DNA of 64,000 bases from NCBI RefSeq assembly GCF_020523795.1, contig NZ_JAJALI010000003.1, forward strand, positions 434,001 through 498,000, read 5' to 3'. Position 1 is the first letter of the stretch. Each line of letters starts with the position of its first letter. The DNA is from Ancylobacter sp. Lp-2. GTDB taxonomy: Bacteria; Pseudomonadota; Alphaproteobacteria; Rhizobiales; Xanthobacteraceae. The notes under the pieces were generated by a model. It was not told the origin of the DNA. It saw nothing but the letters and a program-made list of their open reading frames with translations, and made no database searches. The position numbers were made by a program, and so were the translations under genes. Below, in pieces: positions 32,318 through 41,250 of the stretch.

Positions 32318-34018
32318 ATGACGTCCCTTCCGATCCGTCCCCGCCTCGCCGCCCGCTCCGGCGCCCGCCTGCTCGTCGACGCCCTGCTCGCCCATGGCGT
32401 CACCCGCGCCTTCGGCGTACCGGGCGAGAGCTATCTCGACGTGCTCGACGCGATGTCGGACACCGATATCGACTTCGTGGTGTGCCGCCACGAGGGTGGG
32501 GCGGCGATGATGGCGGAAGCCTCCGCCAAGCTGACCGGCCGGCCGGGCATCTGCTTCGTCACCCGCGGGCCGGGCGCCACCAATGCCAGCGCCGGTGTGC
32601 ATGTCGCCCAGCAGGATTCGACGCCGATGATCCTGTTCGTCGGCCAGATCGGCCGGGCGATGCGCGGGCGCGAGGCGTTCCAGGAGGTCGACTACCGCGC
32701 GGTGTTCGGCACGCTGGCCAAATGGGCGGTGGAGATCGACGACGCCGCGCGCATTCCGGAGATCCTCGCCCGCGCCTTCCGGGTGGCGACGCAGGGCCGC
32801 CCCGGCCCGGTGGTGATCGCGCTGCCGGAGGACATGCTCGCCGACATGGCGGAGGTGGTGGACGCTCCCGCCTTCGAGCCGGCCGAGACCTGGCCCGGCC
32901 TCACCGACATGATGAAGCTGCAGAAGCTGTTGTGGAACGCCGAGCGTCCGCTGCTGATGCTCGGCGGCAGCCGCTGGAACGCCAAGGCGGTGGCCAGCGT
33001 GAAGCGCTTCGCCGAGCGCTTCGACCTGCCGGTCTGCGTCAGCTTCCGCCGGCAGATGCTGTTTCCCGCCGATCATGCCTGCTACGCCGGCGATGTCGGG
33101 CTGGGCATCAACCCGAAGCTGGTCAACCGGCTGAAGCAGGCCGACCTCGTCATCCTCGCCGGTGGACGGCTCGGCGAGGTACCCTCGCAGGGCTATTCGC
33201 TGTTCCCGATTCCCGAGCCCGGCGTCGACATCGTGCATGTCCATGCCGATCCCGACGAGATCGGCCGGGTGTTCCAGCCGGCGCTGGCCATCAACGCCTC
33301 GCCGCAGGCCTTCGCCGCGGCGCTGGAGGGCGTGCAGCCGCCGCAGGTGATCCGCTGGGGCGGCTGGCGGCAGGAGGCGCGGGCCGACTACCGCGCCTGG
33401 AGCGACCAGCCGCCGGCCAATCCCGGCGCGGTGCAGATGGCGACGCTGGTGCACTGGCTGCGGGCGCTGCCGGCCGACACCGCGATCTGCAACGGCGCCG
33501 GCAATTTCGCCACCTGGGTGCACCGCTTCCACCATTTTCGCGCCTTCGGCACCCAGCTGGCGCCGACCTCCGGCTCGATGGGCTACGGCTTTCCGGCGGC
33601 GATCGCCGCGCGCCGCACCCATCCCGAGCGCATCGCCGTGGCGGTGTGCGGCGACGGCGACTTCCTGATGACCGGGCAGGAACTCGCCACCGCCGTGCAG
33701 CACAAGATCCCGGTGCTGGCGGTGGTGATCGACAACGGCATGTACGGCACCATCCGCATGCACCAGGAGCGGGAATTCCCCACGCGGGTGTTCGGCACCT
33801 CGCTCACCAATCCGGACTTCGCCGCCTATGCCAAGGCGTTCGGCGCCTTCGGCACGCGGGTGGAGCGCGACGACCAGCTGGTGCCGGCGCTCGACGCCGC
33901 GCTGGCCTCCGGCCTGCCGGCGGTGGTGCATGTGCTGCTCGACCCGGAGGCCATCACCCCCACCACCACGCTCACGGCGCTGCGCGAGAAGTCGCTGGCG
34001 GCGCGCTCGGTGAGCTGA
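32318..34018 (+). CDS. ThDP-dependent acetolactate-synthase-like enzyme
   Basis: A 566-residue thiamine diphosphate enzyme of the acetolactate synthase large-subunit type, which joins or cleaves 2-oxo acids. The start is ATG 32318; the frame is open for 1.8 kb upstream but only as a shadow of the permease. The N-terminal Pyr domain has the glutamate in CRHEGGAAMMAEASAKLTG, and the C-terminal PP domain has the GDG-x-N motif (VCGDGDFLMTGQEL ... VVIDNGMYGTI). No regulatory-subunit gene or branched-chain amino-acid genes are adjacent, so it is probably a catabolic paralogue, not the biosynthetic IlvB. Confidence 0.88.
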   Translation: MTSLPIRPRLAARSGARLLVDALLAHGVTRAFGVPGESYLDVLDAMSDTDIDFVVCRHEGGAAMMAEASAKLTGRPGICFVTRGPGATNASAGVHVAQQDSTPMILFVGQIGRAMRGREAFQEVDYRAVFGTLAKWAVEIDDAARIPEILARAFRVATQGRPGPVVIALPEDMLADMAEVVDAPAFEPAETWPGLTDMMKLQKLLWNAERPLLMLGGSRWNAKAVASVKRFAERFDLPVCVSFRRQMLFPADHACYAGDVGLGINPKLVNRLKQADLVILAGGRLGEVPSQGYSLFPIPEPGVDIVHVHADPDEIGRVFQPALAINASPQAFAAALEGVQPPQVIRWGGWRQEARADYRAWSDQPPANPGAVQMATLVHWLRALPADTAICNGAGNFATWVHRFHHFRAFGTQLAPTSGSMGYGFPAAIAARRTHPERIAVAVCGDGDFLMTGQELATAVQHKIPVLAVVIDNGMYGTIRMHQEREFPTRVFGTSLTNPDFAAYAKAFGAFGTRVERDDQLVPALDAALASGLPAVVHVLLDPEAITPTTTLTALREKSLAARSVS

Positions 34019-34135
34019 GGCCGGCGGCCGGACGCGCCGCGTGCCGATGGCGCGCGGCGGGGGACGCCCGGTGGCGGGTGTTCAGCGGCGGATGCTCGGC
34101 GGCGACGAACGCGCGGCGAGGAGCCGTAGCGGCGA

Positions 34136-34579
34136 TCAGCGGCAGGTGAGCCGGCCGTCGACATTGGCGATGTCGCGGCCGGTGCACCAGCTGGCCGCCG
34201 TGGTGGTGTCGACCCAACGGCCCTTCATGTCCTGACAGGTCGCCTTGAGCCAGCCGGCCGACATGCGCACATCGCGGCAGGTGCCCATATAGGAGCCCTG
34301 CGGCGGGCGCTCCGCCCACGACGAGGTGGTCTTGCAGACGAGGCGGCCATCCTCGTTGGAGATGTCGTTGCCCGGCGCGCACCAGGAAATCGCCATGTTG
34401 GCCTCGACCCAGCGCCCCGAGCGGTCGCGGCAGGCGGCCTTGAGCCAGCCGGCGACGTTGCGGATGTCCTGACAGGATTGCTGATAGCTGCCCGGCGGCA
34501 CCGACTGGGCATTCGCCGGCGCCATGGCCGAGGCGAGCAGCGTGGCGGCGAGGAGGACGGCGAGGCAAAGGCGCGACAT
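34136..34579 (-). CDS. secreted CVNH (cyanovirin-N homology) protein
   Basis: A 147-residue secreted protein: signal peptide about residues 1-25 (LAVLLAATLLASAMAPANAQ), then two tandem CVNH-type repeats, each starting G-SY-x2-(S/T)C-x-D(I/V)R (GSYQQSCQDIRNVAGWLKAAC and GSYMGTCRDVRMSAGWLKATC, each split here by its own run of Cys). Each repeat has DRSGRWVEANM/DMKGRWVDTTT and ends in DGRL-x-C. The family binds glycans in some members; function here is unknown. Start chosen at MSRLCLAV because a signal peptide follows. Confidence 0.85.
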   Translation of the reverse strand: MSRLCLAVLLAATLLASAMAPANAQSVPPGSYQQSCQDIRNVAGWLKAACRDRSGRWVEANMAISWCAPGNDISNEDGRLVCKTTSSWAERPPQGSYMGTCRDVRMSAGWLKATCQDMKGRWVDTTTAASWCTGRDIANVDGRLTCR

Positions 34580-34844
34580 GACGGCGTCTCCGGGCGCGGG
34601 CGCCGGGCTCAACGCCGCCGGCGCATCATCGCCCGACCATGTGCCTGCCGGCCGGCGCGCGGACAAGCAGAAGCCGCCGGCGTGGTAAATAGCGGACCAC
34701 CGCCGCGACCATCGCCTCCGGCACGCCAGCTAGCAGGGTGCCGCCGCTGGCGTCGGAACGCCCCTCGCCCTAGCTCATCGGCATGCCCCCCGCCGCCAAA
34801 GCCTCGACGGCGCGGCACCGGCTGCCCGGTCGATGCCGGTCCTG

Positions 34845-35362
34845 TTCCGGCGCGTTGTGGATCGGATCGATCCCGTAGGCTGCCTCCGGCTTCTCCACCG
34901 GATGGACATCGGTGATGCTCACCACCCCCGCCTCATTGTCCGAGCGCACCAGCAGGCATTCCGACAGCTGGTCGGGATCTGCGTCGATCTCCCGATGCGG
35001 CACATGGGGCGGCGCGAAGATGAAGTCGACCGGCTCGGCCTCGGCGACATAGTCCAGCCGCCCGCCCGTCGCCGGCGGGCACGGCCGCCCACGGCATAGA
35101 TGACGCTCTCCAGCGCCCCCGCGATGGTGCACACCGGTTCTGGCATCGGGCTGGTTGGCGACGGTGTCGGCTCAGATCTTCTGCGCACCGACGCGGGCAG
35201 GATGGATCGCCGCCCGACGGTGTATGCCGGGCGTCCCGGCGGTGTCGTCGTCGAGCTGGTCACCCTTGATCAGGCGCACGCCGCCATGCTTCCGACGCGG
35301 CTCCGGGGGGATGCGGATCCGGGATGCGGGTGGGCGTGATCGTGAGAATGGTGGTGAGCCAT
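34845..35362 (-). pseudogene. broken cupin-domain gene
   Basis: Fragments of one cupin protein appear in different minus-strand frames: a His-rich start MAHHHSHDHAHPHP (35362), then GVRLIKGDQLDDDTAGTPG, then AAIHPARVGAQKI followed by an in-frame TGA (35172-35174), then GALESVIYAVGGRARRR in a shifted frame, and finally DFIFAPPHVPHREIDADPDQ and CLLVRSDNEAGVV up to about GIDPIHN. This is the order of a single cupin with HxH...PPxxPH metal-binding motifs, so at least two frameshifts and one nonsense change have destroyed it. It lies between the CVNH gene and lysS, both on the minus strand. Confidence 0.8.
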
Positions 35363-35415
35363 GGCGTCCGCCTCACGTCGCGCGCGAGGTCAGGACGCCA
35401 TGGCCGGCCGGGAAA

Positions 35416-35436
35416 GCGCGGCCGTGCCGGCCGCGC
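35416..35436 (-). terminator. possible terminator of lysS
   Basis: A 9-bp stem GCGCGGCCG / CGGCCGCGC with TGC loop, followed on the minus strand by CTTTCCC, 37 bp past the lysS stop codon. Confidence 0.45.
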
Positions 35437-35472
35437 GAGATCAGACCAACACGGGTCAGGCCGCGCCCAGCC

Positions 35473-37131
35473 TCAGGCGGCGCCTTTGGCCAGTTCGCCG
35501 GACAGCGCACGGGCGATCAGCGCCCGCGTCTCCGGGATGCCGTAGGCGGCGACGAAGGTGCCGAAGCGCGGACCTTCCTTCTCGCCGAGCAGCAGCTCGT
35601 ACAGCGCGCTGAACCAGGCGAAGGACACGCCCGGCCCGCCGGTCGGGCTCTTCTTCTTGTGGTCCTGATAGCGCTCGATAGCACGGCCGACATCGAGCAC
35701 CGCGTTCTGGATGGCATCGCGGTCGGTCCCATCCAGCGGCGCCAGCGCGGCGTCGAGACGGGCGAGCGCGTCGGCCTCCACCTCGTCGGCCAGACGGAAG
35801 ACGCGGCGCGGCTTCACCCGGTCGACGAAGTAGCGCACCGCATAGCCGGCGAGCTGGTCCATATGCGGATGGGTTTCCGCCGTCACGCCCGGCGCATAGC
35901 GGCTGATCATCCGCCACAGCACGCCCTTGTCCTCGGCGTTGGAAGCCGAGGCGAGCTTGAGCAGCAGGCCGAACGACACCGGTAGATCGAGGACCGGCGG
36001 GTTGCCGGAGTGGATGTGCCAGACGGGGTTGCCGAGCCGGTTCTTCCAGTCCTGCGTCGGGTAGCGGGCGAGGAAGCCGTAATATTCGTCGACCGCCTTG
36101 GGGATGACGTCGAAATGCAGCTTCTTCGCCGAACGCGGCGACTGGAACATGTACAGCGCCAGGCTCTCCGGGCTGGCATAGGTCAGCCACTCGTCGATGG
36201 TCAGGCCGTTGCCCTTGGACTTGGAGATCTTCTGGCCGACCTCGTCGAGGAACAACTCGTAGACGAAATGCTCCGGCGCCACGCCGCCGATGATCTCGCA
36301 GATGCGGTCATAGATCGGCGCGTTGGTCTGGTGGTCCTTGCCGAACATCTCGAAATCGACGTCGAGCGCCGCCCAGCGGGCGCCGAAATCCGGCTTCCAC
36401 TGCAGCTTCACCTGACCGCCGGTGACCGGGAGGGTCTTGTCCACCCCGTCCTCGTCGGTGAAGGTGATGGTGCCGGCCTTGGCGTCCACCGCCTTGAGCG
36501 GCACGTAGAGCACGCGGCCGGAGATCGGCGAGATCGGCAAGAAGGGCGAATAGGTCGCCTGCCGCTCCTCGCCCAGCGTCGGCAGCATCACCTCCATGAT
36601 GGCGTCGTACTTCTCGGCGGCCTTGAGCAGCACCGAATCGAGCTTGCCCGACTTGTAGTACTCGGTTGCCGAGGCGAACTCGTATTCGAAGCCGAAAGTG
36701 TCGAGGAAGCGGCGCAGCATGGCGTTGTTGTGGTCGCCGAAGCTCGCATAGCCGCCGCCGAACGGATTCGGCACCACGGTGAGTGGCATCTGCAGATACG
36801 GCTTCAGCGCGGCGGGATCCGGCACGTTCTCCGGGATCTTGCGCATGCCGTCCATGTCGTCCGAGAAGCACAGCAGCCGCGTCGGGATGGTGTCGCCGGT
36901 GAGCACGTGGAAGGCGTGGCGCACCATGGTGGTGCGCGCCACTTCGCCGAAGGTGCCGATATGCGGCAGGCCGGACGGACCGTAGCCGGTCTCGAACAGA
37001 ACCTCTTCTTTCGGTTTCCGCTTCAGACGCTCGACGATCTTGCGGGCTTCCTCGAACGGCCAGGCGCCGGCGGTCTGCGCCAGCTCCCGCAGTTCGGCTG
37101 CAACATCCTCGACCTGAGCGGTCGCCGTCAT
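35473..37131 (-). CDS. lysS: class I lysyl-tRNA synthetase
   Basis: A 552-residue class I (archaeal-type, LysK) lysyl-tRNA synthetase, unrelated in fold to the class II enzyme of E. coli. The class I motifs are clear: the HIGH-type PHIGTFGE in [16 protein letters not shown] near residue 55, and the KMSKS-type KISKSKGNG near residue 300. The C-terminal alpha-helical anticodon region includes [20 protein letters not shown]. Class I LysRS occurs in many alphaproteobacteria, so this is probably the only housekeeping LysRS, though the rest of the genome cannot be seen. Confidence 0.96.
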   Translation of the reverse strand: MTATAQVEDVAAELRELAQTAGAWPFEEARKIVERLKRKPKEEVLFETGYGPSGLPHIGTFGEVARTTMVRHAFHVLTGDTIPTRLLCFSDDMDGMRKIPENVPDPAALKPYLQMPLTVVPNPFGGGYASFGDHNNAMLRRFLDTFGFEYEFASATEYYKSGKLDSVLLKAAEKYDAIMEVMLPTLGEERQATYSPFLPISPISGRVLYVPLKAVDAKAGTITFTDEDGVDKTLPVTGGQVKLQWKPDFGARWAALDVDFEMFGKDHQTNAPIYDRICEIIGGVAPEHFVYELFLDEVGQKISKSKGNGLTIDEWLTYASPESLALYMFQSPRSAKKLHFDVIPKAVDEYYGFLARYPTQDWKNRLGNPVWHIHSGNPPVLDLPVSFGLLLKLASASNAEDKGVLWRMISRYAPGVTAETHPHMDQLAGYAVRYFVDRVKPRRVFRLADEVEADALARLDAALAPLDGTDRDAIQNAVLDVGRAIERYQDHKKKSPTGGPGVSFAWFSALYELLLGEKEGPRFGTFVAAYGIPETRALIARALSGELAKGAA

Positions 37132-37303
37132 GATGGGTCTCTCCCGACCTTAAAAGAATGGGCGCGGACACTAGGCAGTCGTACCCCCAGCGTCAATCGA
37201 CGCGACACCGCGAAATCGCCTCGTGCCCCGTCTTTCGCCCAAGCGCACCCGGACGCCGGGCGACAGGGGAAGCTGCCGGCGTGCTCCGGCGCTCGCCAGC
37301 GAC

Positions 37304-38206
37304 TCAATAGACGCCGATGGGGAACCAGCGCAGATAGAGATCGACATAGGCGCCGGTCTCCCAGATCTGTGCCAGCGCGTAGTTGAGCGACTGGCGCAGC
37401 GCATCGTCGCCGCGCCGCACCGCGATGCCCATGCCCTCGCCGAAATACAGGCTCTCGGTGAACGGCCCGCCGGCGAAACCGCAGCAATTCCCCGACGACG
37501 AGCCGTTGAGCCAGAAGGCCAGTTGCACGCCGTCGCCGAAGACGAGGTCGACCTCGCCCTTCTGCAGCGCGGTGCGGGCGGCCTCCGCCGTCGGGAAGGA
37601 CCGGATGGCGACCTCGGCGAAGAAATCGCGCAGATAGGCCTCATGAGCGGTGCCGGCGACGACGCCGACCGTCTTCGCGGCGACGAGATCCGGCGTGATC
37701 GCCGGCATGATGTCCGCCTTGCGGGCGACGAAGCGTGCCGGCGAGCGGAAATAGCGGTCGGAAAAGTCCACCTGCTGGCGGCTCGCCGGGGTGATGGCGA
37801 GGCCGGCGATGGCGGCATCCGCCTTGCCGCCGGCCAGCGCCTCGGTCAGCCCCTCGAACGGCACCACTTCCAGCGAGCAGGTAACGGCGAGCTCGGCGCA
37901 GATGGCGCGGGCCATGTCGACATTGAAGCCGGCCGGGCGGCCATCCTCGCCGCGGAAGCTGAAGGGCGGGTAGTCCTCGGTGGTGACGAAGCGGATCTGC
38001 ACCGGCACGCGGGTGACGTCCGGCTTTTCCGGCCGGCGCTTCGGGTCCCAGAAGCCGGGCACGGCGACCGTTGCCGCCGGCGCGGACGACGCGCCGGCGG
38101 TGGGCGGCGCGCCCTGTGCCGCCGCCGGCGATGCGGCCGTCGCGACCGCGAGCCCAAGCGCGGCAGCAAGGCCACAGAGGTAATATTTTATCGTCGCGTA
38201 CCGCAC
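37304..38206 (-). CDS. periplasmic solute-binding protein (family 3)
   Basis: A 300-residue extracellular solute-binding protein of the amino-acid type. The signal peptide is CGLAAALGLAVATAASPAAAQ, which sets the start near the GTG at 38206 (VRYATIKYYL, with GAGG upstream), not at the far upstream ATG. The family core is visible: VTTEDYPPFSFRGEDGRPAGFNVDMARAICAEL (seen as three stretches), ALAGGKADAAIAGLAITPASRQ, FSDRYFRSPARFVARKAD and KTVGVVAGTAHEAYLRDFF. No permease or ATPase genes are next to it, so it is an orphan receptor or shares a transporter elsewhere. Confidence 0.82.
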   Translation of the reverse strand: MRYATIKYYLCGLAAALGLAVATAASPAAAQGAPPTAGASSAPAATVAVPGFWDPKRRPEKPDVTRVPVQIRFVTTEDYPPFSFRGEDGRPAGFNVDMARAICAELAVTCSLEVVPFEGLTEALAGGKADAAIAGLAITPASRQQVDFSDRYFRSPARFVARKADIMPAITPDLVAAKTVGVVAGTAHEAYLRDFFAEVAIRSFPTAEAARTALQKGEVDLVFGDGVQLAFWLNGSSSGNCCGFAGGPFTESLYFGEGMGIAVRRGDDALRQSLNYALAQIWETGAYVDLYLRWFPIGVY

Positions 38207-38292
38207 CTGGCGCCTCGAACCCGCTCCGGCCGATTGAAGACCGGCCTCGATCTTGTAGCGTCTCCGGGGGACGGGCGCGAGGGGCGGCACGG

Positions 38293-40296
38293 GTGAGCAG
38301 GGACGCGGCGGCAGGACAGGCGGAGGATCCCGCTGCGGAGATGACCGCCGAACGCGCCCGCGAGCCCGACGCGACGATGACGGCGTTGCCGGTCGAAATT
38401 GCCGGGCTGGCGGGGCGGTTGCCATCCGCGCAACTGGCGGCAGCGCGCGAGCGGGCGGCGCGGCTCGGCATCGGCGCCGACGAGGTGCTGCTGGCCGACG
38501 GCGCGGTCACGCCGGAGCTTGCCGCCGCCGCGGCCGCCGCGCATCTCGGCCTCGCGGTGGAACCGCTCGACGGGATGCCCTCCCCTGCCCCACCACCCGA
38601 GGCGCTGCGGGGGATGATGCGCAGCGGGCTGTTGCGCCAGCCGGACGGCTCCATCGTCGTCGCAGCGCGCGGCCGGCAGCTTCGCCGCCTCGCCGACGAG
38701 CTGGAGGCGATGCCAGCCCTGCGCATGCGCTTGCGGCTGACCACGCCGGAACGGCTGGCCCAGCATGTGCGCCAACATTTCGCCGGGGCGCTCGGCCAAC
38801 TCGCCGCCTTCGCGCTGCGCGACGAGCGGGCTGACCAAAGCGCGGCGACGCTCGGCCTGTCGCGCTATTTGCTGGTGCTCGGCGCGCTGGCCTGCGTGCT
38901 GCTGGCCGGGCTGGCGCTGATCACTCCCGCGGCGCTGCTGGTCGCGCCGATGCTGCTGGTGTCGCTGGTGCTGCTCGGCTGGTCGCTGCTGCGGCTGGTC
39001 GCCTCGACGACGACGCCAGAGATCGCGCCGCCGCCGCCGCGCGACGATGCCGCCCTGCCGGCCTACAGCCTCATCGTCCCGCTCTACCGCGAGGCGCGGG
39101 TGGTGCCGCAACTGATCGAGGCGCTGGCCGCGCTCGACTACCCGCCGGAGAAGCTGCAGGTGCTGCTGGTCGTCGAGCCCGACGACGCCGAGACCGCCGC
39201 CGCGCTGGCGCGCCATGTCCGCCGCCCCGGCTTCGACATCCTCGTCGCGCCCGATGCCGGCCCACGCACCAAGCCGAAGGCGCTCAACGCCGCCTTGCCC
39301 TTCGCGCGCGGCGAGATCGTCGGCATCTACGACGCCGAGGACGTGCCGGAGCCGCAGCAATTGCGCCGCGCCTGCTCCGCCTTCGCCGCGCCCGGCAACC
39401 GGCGGGTCGGCTGCGTGCAGGCGCGGCTCGCCATCGACAATGTCGCCGACAGCTGGATCACCCGCCAGTTCGCGGCGGAATATGCGGCGCATTTCGACGT
39501 GGTGCTGCCGCTGCTCGCCAGTGCGCGGCTGCCGCTGCCGCTCGGCGGCACCTCCAACCATTTCCGCCGCGTCGCGCTCGACCGGGTGGGTGCCTGGGAC
39601 CCGTTCAACGTCGCCGAGGATGCCGATCTCGGCGTAAGGCTCGCGCGCGGCGGCTGGCGCACGCTGGTCATCGCCTCCTCGACCGACGAGGAGGCGCCGC
39701 GCACCGCCGGCGCCTGGCTGCGCCAACGCACCCGCTGGTACAAGGGCTGGATGCAGACGCTGCTGGTGCATGGCCGCACGCCGCGCCGGCTGCTCGCCGA
39801 GATCGGCTGGAGCGGCGTGCTGAGCTTCCTGCTCCTGCTCGGCGGCGGGCTGGTCTCGGCGCTGATGCACCCGGTCTTCGCGCTCGCCCTGGGGCTGCGC
39901 TGGAGTCTCGGCGCCGAGGCCGGCACTTCGACGGCCAGCCTGCTGCTGGAGGGGCTGGGCCTATTGGTGCTGCTGACCGGCTATGGCGCCACCGCGCTGT
40001 GCACCCTTGTCGGCATGCGCCACCGCCGGCTTTCCGGCCTGTGGCAGGTGCTGCCGCTGATCCCGCTCTACTGGCTAATGCTCTCGCTCGCCGGCTGGCG
40101 CGCGCTGTTCCAGCTGATCGCCGCCCCGCAGCGCTGGGAGAAGACAGAGCACGGGCTCGCCCGCACCTCGCGCCGGCGGCCGGTGCGGCTGCGCCTGCGT
40201 CCCGCCGCAAGCCAGCCGGCAGCGCGGCGCGGCCGGCCTTCCGGCCTCAGAAATACGGACGCAGCGCCGCCGCCGCATCGGCCGGCGGACGCTTGA
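38293..40296 (+). CDS. membrane glycosyltransferase, family 2, with N-terminal MshEN-like domain
   Basis: A 667-residue processive-type GT2 protein. The N-terminal 120 residues (ARERAARLGIGADEVLLADGAVTPELAAAAAAAHLGLAV) resemble the type II secretion GspE N-terminal/MshEN fold; two membrane helices follow at about 195-235. The GT-A domain has LIVPLYREARVVPQLIEAL, the DxD-like YDAEDVPEP, GGTSNHFRRVALDRVGAWDPFNVAEDADLG, and the QxxRW motif in RQRTRWYKGWMQTLL, with four or more C-terminal helices. GTG 38293 has GAGGGG upstream; ATG 38341 is an alternative. Its 3' end overlaps the SCO gene by 50 bp, tail to tail. The product is unknown. Confidence 0.88.
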   Translation: MSRDAAAGQAEDPAAEMTAERAREPDATMTALPVEIAGLAGRLPSAQLAAARERAARLGIGADEVLLADGAVTPELAAAAAAAHLGLAVEPLDGMPSPAPPPEALRGMMRSGLLRQPDGSIVVAARGRQLRRLADELEAMPALRMRLRLTTPERLAQHVRQHFAGALGQLAAFALRDERADQSAATLGLSRYLLVLGALACVLLAGLALITPAALLVAPMLLVSLVLLGWSLLRLVASTTTPEIAPPPPRDDAALPAYSLIVPLYREARVVPQLIEALAALDYPPEKLQVLLVVEPDDAETAAALARHVRRPGFDILVAPDAGPRTKPKALNAALPFARGEIVGIYDAEDVPEPQQLRRACSAFAAPGNRRVGCVQARLAIDNVADSWITRQFAAEYAAHFDVVLPLLASARLPLPLGGTSNHFRRVALDRVGAWDPFNVAEDADLGVRLARGGWRTLVIASSTDEEAPRTAGAWLRQRTRWYKGWMQTLLVHGRTPRRLLAEIGWSGVLSFLLLLGGGLVSALMHPVFALALGLRWSLGAEAGTSTASLLLEGLGLLVLLTGYGATALCTLVGMRHRRLSGLWQVLPLIPLYWLMLSLAGWRALFQLIAAPQRWEKTEHGLARTSRRRPVRLRLRPAASQPAARRGRPSGLRNTDAAPPPHRPADA

Positions 40297-40837
40297 GGTC
40301 GAAGGGCGCGACGAAATTGCCGTCCTTGTCCATGAGATAGACGATGGCGGTGTGGTTCATCGTGTAGTCGCCGTTCTGCCCCGGCACCTTCTGCGCATAG
40401 GCCCGGAACGCCTTGACGGTCGCCGCCACCTGCTCGGGCGTGCCGGTGAGCCCCTGGATGCTCGGGTGGAAGCTGCCGATATAGGACTTCATCACCTCGG
40501 GCGTGTCGCGCTCCGGATCGACGGTGATGAACAGCCCCTGCACCTTGCGGGCGTCCTCGCCGAGAGTCTCGAACAGCTGCGACATCTCGAACAGCGTGGT
40601 CGGGCAAATGTCCGGGCAGTGGGTAAAGCCGAAGAAGATCAGCGTCGGCGCGCCCTTGAAGGTCTCGTCGGTGACCGGTTCGCCGTCCTGGTCCACAAGG
40701 GCGAACGGCCCGCCGACGCTCGCCTGGGTGGCGACCTGCTTCGCCGGCGGCAGCAGCACGAACACCGACACCGCGACGAGGGCCGCCCCGACGAGGAAGG
40801 CGGAGAGGATGAGGAGCAAGCGACGACGGGCGGGCAT
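40247..40837 (-). CDS. SCO1/SenC family copper chaperone
   Basis: A 196-residue SCO family protein, a membrane-anchored thioredoxin-fold copper chaperone for the CuA site of oxidases. There is one N-terminal membrane segment (about residues 7-28), then the metal motif CPDIC in GFTHCPDICPTTLFEM (about residues 71-84) and the distal His in NHTAIVYLMDKDGNF. It probably serves the aa3 oxidase encoded at 9-15 kb, although it is about 25 kb away. The 50-bp 3' overlap with the glycosyltransferase gene is convergent. Confidence 0.94.
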   Translation of the reverse strand: MPARRRLLLILSAFLVGAALVAVSVFVLLPPAKQVATQASVGGPFALVDQDGEPVTDETFKGAPTLIFFGFTHCPDICPTTLFEMSQLFETLGEDARKVQGLFITVDPERDTPEVMKSYIGSFHPSIQGLTGTPEQVAATVKAFRAYAQKVPGQNGDYTMNHTAIVYLMDKDGNFVAPFDLKRPPADAAAALRPYF

Positions 40838-40885
40838 GCGCGGTCCAACGATCGAGAGCAGCCAAGGGCGGCCGCGAATCCGGCA

Positions 40886-41077
40886 TCAGAAGCAGTAGGC
40901 GATGCCGCTGGCAATCAGGTCAAAGAAAACGGCCGAACCGTGGCGGGCCCAGAGACCGATGGCCACAACCAGCAGCGCCACTCCGAGAAATACAACCGCA
41001 AGACGAATGACAAGCGAGAGCATTCCTCCCGGACGCACCGTTTGCTGCGACGAAAGCGCTCGCGAATCCTCGATCAT
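40886..41077 (-). CDS. small single-helix membrane protein
   Basis: A 63-residue protein with one transmembrane helix (LVIRLAVVFLGVALLVVAIGLW) and a short polar N-terminus; a second ATG at MLSLVIRL would give 45 residues. It is 48 bp upstream of the SCO gene on the same strand and likely co-transcribed. Unknown function; possibly an oxidase accessory. Confidence 0.6.
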   Translation of the reverse strand: MIEDSRALSSQQTVRPGGMLSLVIRLAVVFLGVALLVVAIGLWARHGSAVFFDLIASGIAYCF

Positions 41078-41250
41078 TCAGGCTGCTCCCACCGGAACTT
41101 TGCGCCCCAGTCTGCATTCTGCATTATCATTCGTAGTGCATATCGTCACGTGAGGTAATAAGCGGCAGTTTTTTCTTAATCCATCGGCTATTGACTATAG
41201 GGCCACTGCCGTTGTCATGACATTGACGATCGCGAGGGGGACTGCGTCTC

